From Morinoia aosen (Eukaryota; Arthropoda; Malacostraca; Amphipoda; Talitridae), in assembly GCA_030386875.1 (NCBI GenBank), contig CM059563.1, positions 12,666,001 to 12,730,000 on the forward strand: a stretch of DNA of 64,000 nucleotides, given 5' to 3'. A program made the position numbers and the translations under genes. Shown here one piece after another: positions 56,268-64,000 of this stretch (position 1 is its first letter; the number at the start of each line of letters is the position of its first letter). The notes beneath the pieces were generated by a model, which saw only the letters and a list, made by a program, of their open reading frames with translations, searched no databases and was not told the DNA's origin.

Positions 56268-57731
56268 TCACTTTTCCGTATACAGGTTTCCCATTTCTGG
56301 AGCGTCGCGTCTCTCGTTGAGAGGCGAAGACCTGCGGGCCCAGCGTCCTCGAGGCGCTGGTCCTCCCCTCGAAGCAAAACCTCTTCCTCGTACGCCGAAG
56401 TTTTCTGAGTGGCTGCGCCTCTGCCCCTCAGACCCGTCCGAATGAAGCAGCGTGTGATGAGAGCTGGAACCACAGGCTTCGCACCTCTGATCTGCGGTGC
56501 ATTGAGCTATACGGTGCGCTCCGAAACATCGGAAACACGCACCGCACTCCACAACGATACCCTTACGATCCGCAGCATTCAAATTTGAAAATCTATTGCA
56601 AGACGCCAGAGAATGCCCGGAGCTATGGTGTAAGGGGCATTCGGTTCTCGTGTTTTCCACTTGCGAGGATTCAACAGCAAGCACGGTGGCTCGCTTGCTG
56701 GACTTGCCCTTAGGTCCAGTATGCTGGTCGTTGTCCAACTTGGTGAGAACTCCCGAGTACGTGCGCTGAGCATTCTCGCGCAAGAACCTGCAGAATTCCT
56801 CTAAAGGGGGATGGCGCTTATGAGATTTCTGGTAGTTGAACTTGGATTTATTCCACCGGCATTTAATAAAATCTGGGAGCTTCTCATAAATTGGTTCGAG
56901 GCCCAGAGCGTAATTGTAGTATTCCAAGTCTCTCACCTCCCTCATCTGCCCCTGGATGCTGTAGCACAGGTCGCCCAACTTTTGCAGCGATTGAGCGGTT
57001 TTGGGATCAAATTCAGTCGTTTTTATTTGGTCGAATCTCTCGATCATCTTCTTGAACTCCGCCGTGATTTGCTCCGACGAGCCATATCGTTCTCTTAGTT
57101 GAGAGACGATTTCGTCCAAAGTTCGCTTCGGATCACTTCCGAATGAAGTCCTTAATCCGACGATTGTGTCGCGAGGTTCTCCAGATGTGCGCGCTTCTAG
57201 GATGCCGACCACGTCGCTCGGATTTAAAGAAAGGTTCTTTAAGTCGTTGCGAAGCTCAGCGAACCAAGTATGGTAACGTTTAGGCTCGCCTCGGAATGGG
57301 TTGGGAGGTGACTTTTTTAGTTCCATTAAAACTAGATGCCTTGAAGCGGCGTCGAGCCTAAGTTCATTTCCCGCGCAGTAGTCACTGCTGGCCAATGGTT
57401 TTTCTAGGTAGCACAAAAGCGGGTTTTGAGGGTTGTAATTGGTAGAGTTCCCTTGATTGTTGTCAGCGGCTCGAGTGGGTCTTGATTCTCGAACTCTCCG
57501 CGGGCGAGAACTCCGAAGTCCAGCATTGTAAATTCCTCTACTCTCCAGGTTCGGTGGGGGACGTACCTCTGAACGACTCAAAAAACTAGAGTCGGAGCTC
57601 GTCGACGGGCACGGGGCATTTTGACGCATTTTGGAGGCCTTATTTCGCCTTCGATCTTGAAACTGGGCAGCACCGTCCCGCTGCTGTACCTGAGAGTCAC
57701 AAAGATTAGGTGGAGTGGCGCAATAAACCAC
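56268..57731 (-). CDS. BEL gag, capsid and zinc-knuckle part
   Basis: About 487 residues in the pol frame. The capsid-like region contains PFRGEPKRYHTWFAELRNDL, LNPSDVVGILEARTSGEPRD and the long helical stretch typical of BEL gag. Cys/His clusters lie toward the end: CPLHHSSGHSLASC, CGACFRCFGAHRIAQC and CEACGSSSHH. An RG-rich tail (RGRGFASRGGPAPRGRWARR) leads to TEK and TGA at 56268-56270, after which pol continues in frame. The N-terminal part of gag is in another frame upstream, with the break around 57730-57770. Confidence 0.9.
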   Translation of the reverse strand: MVYCATPPNLCDSQVQQRDGAAQFQDRRRNKASKMRQNAPCPSTSSDSSFLSRSEVRPPPNLESRGIYNAGLRSSRPRRVRESRPTRAADNNQGNSTNYNPQNPLLCYLEKPLASSDYCAGNELRLDAASRHLVLMELKKSPPNPFRGEPKRYHTWFAELRNDLKNLSLNPSDVVGILEARTSGEPRDTIVGLRTSFGSDPKRTLDEIVSQLRERYGSSEQITAEFKKMIERFDQIKTTEFDPKTAQSLQKLGDLCYSIQGQMREVRDLEYYNYALGLEPIYEKLPDFIKCRWNKSKFNYQKSHKRHPPLEEFCRFLRENAQRTYSGVLTKLDNDQHTGPKGKSSKRATVLAVESSQVENTRTECPLHHSSGHSLASCNRFSNLNAADRKGIVVECGACFRCFGAHRIAQCTADQRCEACGSSSHHTLLHSDGSEGQRRSHSENFGVRGRGFASRGGPAPRGRWARRSSPLNERRDAPEMGNLYTEK

Positions 57732-58402
57732 ACTGCCGTGGTTCCGCGAGACCCATTCTTCGGTGGCCTAGATTTTTCCGTTTCGCTGACTGCGCCGATC
57801 GAAAAGTCGGGGCTGGAGAGACCTCTGTTGTTGATCTCGTCTATTTCAAGTGAGATTTTACTTTTCTCTGCCTTAGCTTCTACTTCAGCAAGCTTCACAG
57901 CGAGCTCACACTGCGACCTGAGCTCCGCAACTCGTGCTTGGTGCGCAATGTTGATCCTCTTTATAGAACTTTCCAGGTCCACCAGCCTCGTGGACTCCGC
58001 CACGGACATAGCTCTAGAGGAGGTGCTTCGCCTTGGCCCCGATCCTCGACCGTCCTTTCTTGAGTGAGCTGACGTGGAACTCTCGCTGGAAAGGTCGTTC
58101 ACACGAGGGTTGAGAAAGCACTTTACCTGCCTCTTTAATTGCCGGTAGTCAGCCATGAGATTTTTAGCTTTTTGTCCGGCTCCAATTTTTCTTAGATATT
58201 CTAACTCGTTTTCTACGAGTCCTCGCCAATCTTGAAATTGGTGAAGACACTCGAGGGATTCTTGGTTCCATTCTTCTTCAGTCCAGGCTTCCCTTCTGGC
58301 GCTTGACAATTTTGATATAATTATTTCCTGAAGACGAGTCATTCGATCAAGCCGCACGACTCTTGAGTCCTGCCGTGGTCTATCCGAATCCATAATTATC
58401 AA
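57578..58402 (-). CDS. BEL gag, N-terminal part
   Basis: From MIIMDSDRPRQDSRVVRLDR: a helical, charged region with QDWRGLVENELEYLRKIG and a probable coiled coil around VDLESSIKRINIAHQARVAE to EAKAEKSKISLEIDEIN. The correct frame switches to the next segment between about 57770 and 57730, after SRPPKNGSR; the last ~50 residues of this frame are probably not native. Confidence 0.85.
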   Translation of the reverse strand: MIIMDSDRPRQDSRVVRLDRMTRLQEIIISKLSSARREAWTEEEWNQESLECLHQFQDWRGLVENELEYLRKIGAGQKAKNLMADYRQLKRQVKCFLNPRVNDLSSESSTSAHSRKDGRGSGPRRSTSSRAMSVAESTRLVDLESSIKRINIAHQARVAELRSQCELAVKLAEVEAKAEKSKISLEIDEINNRGLSSPDFSIGAVSETEKSRPPKNGSRGTTAVWFIAPLHLIFVTLRYSSGTVLPSFKIEGEIRPPKCVKMPRARRRAPTLVF

Positions 58403-60908
58403 TAACGGCCCCTACGCCGCGAAGTCTAATGGCACTTACTTCGTTTAGGAGCGATGCTGTCACGTCGTACAAGACGTGAGGAAATTTGAAGAATTTTCTA
58501 TAAATTTATTGCGGCAACATTCTGCGGATCCGCGCTTCGTCCGCAAGAATGACGCCAACGTTTTATTTGTTTGAAGTGCGTGGGAGGAACAGGTTCCCGG
58601 ATAATATTGAGTTTTTGTGTAGTTAGAGAGTGAACTTGAGTGGGAAACTCATTTCGGTTTACGTGTTACCGCGCTAGCTATATTTTCGGGTGTTTTTAAC
58701 ATATTTGTGTTTAGATAGCGGTGAACAGCCGGCTTCTAGAGCATTCGAGGATGCTTCCGGTCGCTGGTGAACCACCCACATTAAGCTAGACTAGCCGTCG
58801 TAACGTGTCATAGCAAGTGCGCTGCAGTGTAATGTTTGGAAATGTCAGGTTCCATTTTGGCAGTACTTTAGAAGAAAAGCGTGTGATTTAACTGATGAAC
58901 TTTCCTATCTCTATTTCACTGCTCCAAGTAATTTTGTATTAATGTCCAAATGTTTTTTTTTGCTCAGCACCATTTGCATAATAGCCAGGCCATGTAAGCT
59001 ATGTTGTCATATATAATATTGTAAACAGTGTCAAGGGCAGTAAATGCAACATGGAGAGACTGACATTTCAATGCCTTTTAGTTTGACACAAGATTGCTTG
59101 AAGTTTATCACATTTCATAGATTAACATAAGATAGCAAAATCATATATTTATTTGATAATGCAAACCAACCACTGCTTCACTATTGAGAGATTTGTGTGC
59201 TGAAAATAAAAACTATGGTGATTCTTCCATGGATTAGACATCAGTTGTTGATATTAAAAAATCCACGGCACGTCGTGCTGGACCTGCACCAACTTTGGAA
59301 CATGATTTTTCTTGTCTCTGTGTTTTTCTTGTCTTTGTATTATTTCTTGTCTTTGTATTATTTATAACATTCATTAATAGAAAGATGTGAGGCAAAGTAA
59401 AATAAATTCAGTTGAGTGGCTTCTTACCTATGAGCTGTGCTGGGCAAGTTGCGCCAGTCAGCAAGGTGGAAGCCTAAAGTCACGGCATTCAGTAGACTGA
59501 GAATAGGCGCAGGAATTCGAGACCACTAGCTCATACGATTTGTGTTCTCAAAGCGACGTTGATAAACGTGTACTTGCCTCTCTCATTTTTTGATAATAGA
59601 ATTTATTGATAATGGCTGATCTGATAACCTTAGTGACTTGCCCCTGCTTCAGAGACCTAATTCTGCTGTCTCTTTTCCACAGATAGGGTAAAGAAAGCCA
59701 GAGTAGGCACTTAATTTGCAGACTAAAATAAGATGTCACAGGTCTAAACTGAGGGACCTTTCCTCATCGTCTGTAAGTATTTTAGAGTATCCTCTTTTAA
59801 CTTGTGATGTTACCTAACTCGTCATCTCTTTATATTGTGAAGCAGTGTGAAAACTAAAACTTGTTGTGCGATCGTCCACCTTTGTTCAGACAGAGTGCTT
59901 ATTGACTAATGACCGCTGTGTTATGATTGTTGGATACGGATGTACATTCATGTTTGGAACTTTGTGCTTCCTTAAAGGGACACTTTGAACATTGGCCGAA
60001 ACAAGCGATTCATGTATTGTTGCCTGGCGTCAAGGATTACGAAGTCTGTGTCATGTACATATAAACTGTCAAAAGTGTTCTCATCTCACAATGGAAGTGC
60101 ATCGTCCATGAAATTGCGCTGCCTCTTATAGCTATCATTACATGTATTATCGAATGTAGATTGGGCAAGATTAGGAGTACATTGCCCTCAATCATTCCCT
60201 TCGACTAGTGACACGAGTTTACAATGTTCGTGTGCGTATATCATAGATGTGCTCTTTCTAAATGTGTTACTCGACTGGAGACGTATTTTTCTTCTCTGTC
60301 GATGCAACGGAAACCTTTCTTGTTTGTGAACTTATTTCTCGGCCTACTGTTCCTGTGCACCTTGTGCGTAGATTCCGCGTCCCCCCAACTACACGCTAGA
60401 TGGTGCCTTCCTCTTTCCTCTCTTGGGACACCTTTGTCGCGGTCAAGGGAGGCTAAAACTTTCTTATATAGTAATACTAGTAATGGTAATGCGAATTGTC
60501 GTGGTGCTACGTCGCTAGCAGGGCGGTGAATTCTCTTTTTATGTGTTACTATTCTATGGCCTCTTATGCCCCACTCAGCTATTTCTCGTGTACCCTTGAG
60601 GTGTGAGTTACTTTCTTGTTGTGCCGTGCTATATGCATCAGTTAATCATTCGACTATGATCTTGAATTAGGCCCCTCATGTCATGCAATTCGTGGTCCGA
60701 CTCTGAATCATACCTTTCTGGGCAGATTCACGGAACCAGGGGATATGAAATAAAAAACCTGAAGAGACCTCGTTTCCCTTTGGGCATCCTACCGAGTTCC
60801 GTTCAATGGCGTGCCGAAGCGAAGATCAATTCCGCTAGCGCACGACATTACAGATGCAGCTGTGTGTCAGCAGAGGTCTCGGGAGTATGCCACCATATAA
60901 AGATTGAC
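58403..60908 (-). other. BEL 5' leader and primer-site region
   Basis: 2.5 kb of non-coding sequence between the right LTR and gag, long for a BEL element. The primer-binding site should lie just left of 60909; a TGGTGGCATACTCCC stretch (about 60883-60897, minus strand) is a candidate that I cannot match to a tRNA. A segment at 60383-60475 matches repeat family A. Confidence 0.65.
60383..60475 (-). repeat. Dispersed repeat family A, partial copy in the BEL leader
   Basis: On the minus strand it reads AGTTTTAGCCTCCCT, AAGAGAGGAAAGAGGAAGG, CACCATCTAGCGTG and GCGGAATCTACGCA, in the same order as copy 1 at 3345-3445. The similarity continues more weakly to about 60310. Confidence 0.7.
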
Positions 60909-63082
60909 TGTCGCGCCCTTTATTCCACGAAGTTTCCCGGGAGAGAAAAACACCGGAAGAAGGAGGAGGTTGTATTGGGCGCGGGTGAATACGTCACTGC
61001 AAAAACAAGAGTTATTTAGTTCTACAAATGGAGGCACTACCTAGGCTTTGGCTCGGAACTTTATATCTTTTCCTTGGAGCACTGATTTCAATTAGATACA
61101 ATATTTCCTCGAAGTGGTTTGAATCGTTGAAACATCACCGGAATACTGAGTCGTAGTCACAACAAAATGTTCACACAAATTTGAAAGAAACGAGACGGAA
61201 GCAAGGTAAGCCATTTCATAATAGAGCCACCAATATATTACTACTTTCAAAGTCAGGATTTTTCACCCAATTGCTGCAATTTTACTCACGTACTCAGTAA
61301 AGATTAGATTATAATGACATCGAAAGGGTGTGAAATTTAGGTTGCACACAAGTTCAATCACGGACTTCTCAGTAAGAGATAAACGGCTTAAAAAAGTTGA
61401 GTCATAGAGACGAAAGCAACAAAACAAAGCTATGAGTTACACGATACGCAAACTTTCCGTAATAGACAGAAAAAGAGGGGGAATCGAAAACCTAATCAAT
61501 GTATGTATATTTATAAAATATTTCTCATGAATTCTATCGTGAACAAATGAAATACCTAAAAAGGGCTAAAAAACATCACCATAATTTTGGGGCCCGAACG
61601 ATACAAAAGAGAAACTCTACTCAACTACGAAATTATTTCATAAAAAATACTCTACCGATAAGGACAGCAACTTTACAGAGTAGCCATAGTTTTCAACGAG
61701 GAGCGAAACAGTTTCGAAAACAACGCAGATTTCAAGAAAAATAAGAAGCACTGCGAGAAAACAAATGTAAAATTAAATAAGAAGTTTCTAATCGACTTCG
61801 ATTTATTACTAGAGCTTAGATCACTTGACACGACGGAAAACAAGGTGGTACGTCTTACACTTAAAAATACTTACATCTTTATATGCGAGACCTCTGCTAT
61901 GACACATACCCTAACCTAATCATCACGTTTTAAATTGCCTGTAAAGTAAAAGGAATCACGTTAAGTTGTTATCAAACGCACACGAGATTTACAAACCAGA
62001 CTAGGCTTAACTTTACAAAGACACGAAAGGGCTCAAGGTCGGCCATTTTTTTATATGGCGCTCGAGGCGCAGTAATACAAGACACCTGCATATAGATGAC
62101 TCGTAAATGCACAAGAGAATCAAATGCTATCGTAACTCTGCAAATCAAAGCATCTCGGCCCCTTCAATAAATAACGCACTTCTTCGATCATACAAATGAT
62201 TTTGAGACTCAGTGGTTAAAACTTACAGAGAAATAAAAAATCACTTGAACAAGACAAAACGCACAGTGAAAACATTCTGAAGCTACCGAAGCACACATGT
62301 GAAAATTTGACACACGCAAAGGTAGAATGGCTATCTACCGTTCTTACAGATATAAGGCACACTTTCACTTTAGTTCCTTAATTTATATTAAGTTCGATCA
62401 TCACTTAAAAAAGGATTAAACACATTTAATGCGCAGGCACAAGAGAATTAGAAGGGCGCCTGAGCACGAAAAGTCACACCTGCTCTCGGAAGAGCTTCTG
62501 CTACAGTGACGTGGAAGCTATTCCACAGGGGACGCCAAATAAGAATGTTACCAGAAAACCCCAGCATACGCTAAAGGAAAAAACCCAGATCAACGAAAAG
62601 GGCGTAAATGAATAAATTTTCTTACACTTTTTTATTGTTTTCGAGGTTACCAAATAGTACAATCATTTTAGCTCCTTGAAATTAATTGTTTTGCCAACAC
62701 AAGTCGTGGCTGTAAACCCCAGGAGACAGATAAAAACCCAGATCCGTGGTTAAAACCCCAGAATGCGCAGCCCACAGACTTAGAATCAAGATTGGCAGGG
62801 AACTCCAGCAATTACTTCTACATGCGCGAACAGAACTAGAACGTTTGATAAGTATCGGAGTTTTTTATTCTTAATTTAAATAAAGATATTATCGACTTCA
62901 TAAATCGACATTTAGTGACATTAACGATTAATTTCGCTGATAGAATTAAGTTATTGACCTAAAATCGCTCATTTCAAAATCACGAATTTGCTCTGGAAAT
63001 TTCGGAACAGTCAAATGAGAAACGGTTCATTTAAATGGCGGGCTAAAACCCAAATGACTTAAAGACGGAGAAAGGCATGACA
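60909..63082 (-). repeat. BEL right (5') LTR
   Basis: 2174 bp with 13 substitutions and no gaps relative to 49509-51682. It drives transcription leftward into gag. I do not see an unambiguous TATA box or polyadenylation signal that I can place with confidence. Confidence 0.96.
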
Positions 63083-63120
63083 AGTGGTGCACAAGCGAAC
63101 GGCTTGTTGAGACCCCCACA
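63083..63120 (-). repeat. BEL target duplication (right copy) and end of the solo Gypsy LTR
   Basis: AGTGG at 63083-63087 is the second BEL target copy. The next bases, TGCACAAGCGAACGGCTTGT to CCCCCACA, complete the old solo LTR that starts at 48972. Confidence 0.8.
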
Positions 63121-63218
63121 GTTCAGTATATAGCTCTCAAACCACAAAAAAGAGTATCATCATTTTACATTACTCAGACTATTAGAAAATATACGCTGTG
63201 GACTTTTTATATGAAAAA

Positions 63219-63232
63219 AGGTTAAGGTTAAG
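63219..63232. repeat. (GGTTAA)n next to the SINE 3' end
   Basis: AAGGTTAAGGTTAAGGTTAA stands at the 3' end of the following reverse-oriented SINE. It is probably its tail. Confidence 0.75.
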
Positions 63233-63514
63233 GTTAACATCGGCATCTTTGGGATGCTTTATTTCCAATCAAGCCTGATACATAGGATCTTAGCATTGGT
63301 TTTTCAAATGTCTTATAACTAACCCTATATATAGGACACCATGACGGTTCCCCCGTAAAGCCGGTACCCATTTCCGACACCTGGGTTGAGTGGGGTATTG
63401 TGCTTGAGCTTTCCCTTACACCCAACGGGGAAAATCTCCGCGCCAGCGCTGGGAACGAACCCGCGACTTCCAGCATACCAGTCCGATCCCTTAACCGCTG
63501 TGCCACGGAGAGCA
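63233..63514 (-). repeat. tRNA-derived SINE, full length
   Basis: In reverse orientation it carries CATCGGCATCTTTGGGATGC, GGTTCCCCCGTAAAGCCGG, ACACCCAACGGGGAAAATC, a B box in GAACCCGCGAC and the A-box region CCTTAACCGCTGTGCCACGG. Nearly collinear with 16854-17130. Confidence 0.92.
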
Positions 63515-64000
63515 CTTTCGGCTTTTTTCAAAAGATCATACATATTATAGTTTTAATATATTTAGTAAACCCCAAAATCTGCCCAAGAGATTTTTAAATT
63601 GAATTAAATTTCCTTTACTATTTATTTGATTCAATCGCTTAGTATTTCTCAAATGTGCCTTAAAGTTTGTACTTGATGCCTACTGCATTAAAGTGCAGTG
63701 ATTCCAAATACACTTCCTACATTTCGATTCAATAGGATTCCTATTTGTAAACCATATTTAATTAACTTTTATATAAGATGGAACTCTATAAGTGTCATAA
63801 GCTTCGCTTCTGAAGCTCCACCAACCCTGTTTTTCTACTAATGCTGCAACTGCGGGAGCAATTTGTTTGCTTATCGAGAGCCATTGGCTCTAGCTGGGTG
63901 AAGGGGGCTTGCTCGGTTTTAGAGTTTTTAGATGGGCCTTAAAGTGATAGCAATAGTTCAGGCCTTGCTGCTGCGGTGCTTGTGTTGCGAGTGAGCATCA
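63515..64000. other. Unassigned DNA at the window end
   Basis: AT-rich, then GC-richer from about 63840. The last 16 bases (TTGCGAGTGAGCATCA) are the inverse of a stretch at about 48980, near the start of the solo Gypsy LTR. The overlap is too short to call another LTR. Confidence 0.4.

Larger units (their letters stand above)
49509..63082 (-). mobile_element. Complete BEL/Pao LTR retrotransposon
   Basis: Two LTRs of equal length, TG...CA ends, a 5-bp target duplication, a purine tract next to the left LTR, and gag-protease-reverse transcriptase-RNase H-integrase in that order on the minus strand. That domain order with a YVDD catalytic box, an FADASE-type RNase H and a BEL-type integrase end is diagnostic of BEL/Pao. 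The LTRs differ at 13 of 2174 positions, indicating recent insertion. No envelope-like frame is seen. Confidence 0.95.

Noticed and set aside
55784..58067. Plus-strand frames opposite BEL gag and pol
   Set aside because: Antisense shadows of the polyprotein with no family features.
60883..60908. Assignment of the BEL primer site to a specific tRNA
   Set aside because: TGGTGGCATACTCCC is in a plausible position, but I cannot match it to a tRNA 3' end with confidence.
63985..64000. Another Gypsy LTR beginning at the right edge
   Set aside because: Only 16 bases match the inverse of about 48977-48992. This is too little to support an element, and it could be chance.

Overview
The window is eukaryotic, most likely from an arthropod and probably an insect. 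The evidence is split, intron-containing coding sequence with GT-AG junctions, a mariner, a PIF/Harbinger-like MITE pair, BEL/Pao and Gypsy LTR elements, Jockey- and CR1/L2-like LINEs, several tRNA-derived SINEs, AT-rich intergenic DNA and scattered TAGGTTAGG-type runs. I cannot name the species. Almost every long reading frame belongs to a mobile element. There is no bacterial-type operon, CRISPR array or prophage.

Region 1 (65-14239, minus strand) is the only host gene I can reconstruct: an FKBP6/shutdown-type co-chaperone with a degenerate FKBP domain followed by TPR repeats. Eight coding exons join in phase into at least 339 residues, and the 3' end lies beyond the left edge. In flies and mammals this family works with Hsp90 in the germline piRNA/transposon-silencing pathway, which contrasts with the transposon-dense DNA around it. 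Its introns carry an intact-ended mariner, SINEs and copies of a dispersed repeat. A 31-bp tandem triplication duplicates the exon 6 splice donor.

Region 2 (about 14.5-19.9 kb) is intergenic and holds a foldback element, SINEs, a diverged repeat and one doubtful exon-like frame.

Region 3 (19869-34935) is a single Gypsy-type LTR element on the minus strand, bounded by a 4-bp AGCT duplication. Its internal part keeps only gag and the start of a protease. Its left LTR is split by a 12.3-kb block of two tandem, diverged LINEs (20564-25701 and 25710-32878). The block is flanked by the 9-bp duplication CCCAGCGCC, and CCAGCGCC recurs at the LINE-LINE junction.

Region 4 (34.9-44.9 kb) begins with a run of perfect short hairpins. 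It continues into a plus-strand LINE (about 36935-44085) broken by a SINE and by a minus-strand CR1/L2-like LINE (about 38034-42490). A second 3' end of the latter lies in opposite orientation at 44.5-44.9 kb.

Region 5 (45-49 kb) contains a diverged repeat, two tandem 530-bp MITEs sharing a TAA, a diverged tandem repeat and a SINE.

Region 6 (49509-63082) is a complete BEL/Pao retrotransposon on the minus strand with two 2174-bp LTRs (13 differences, no indels) and the 5-bp target duplication AGTGG. Gag and pol are separated by one in-frame TGA, with three further frame breaks. It sits inside an old solo LTR of the Gypsy family of region 3. The window ends with a SINE and unassigned DNA.
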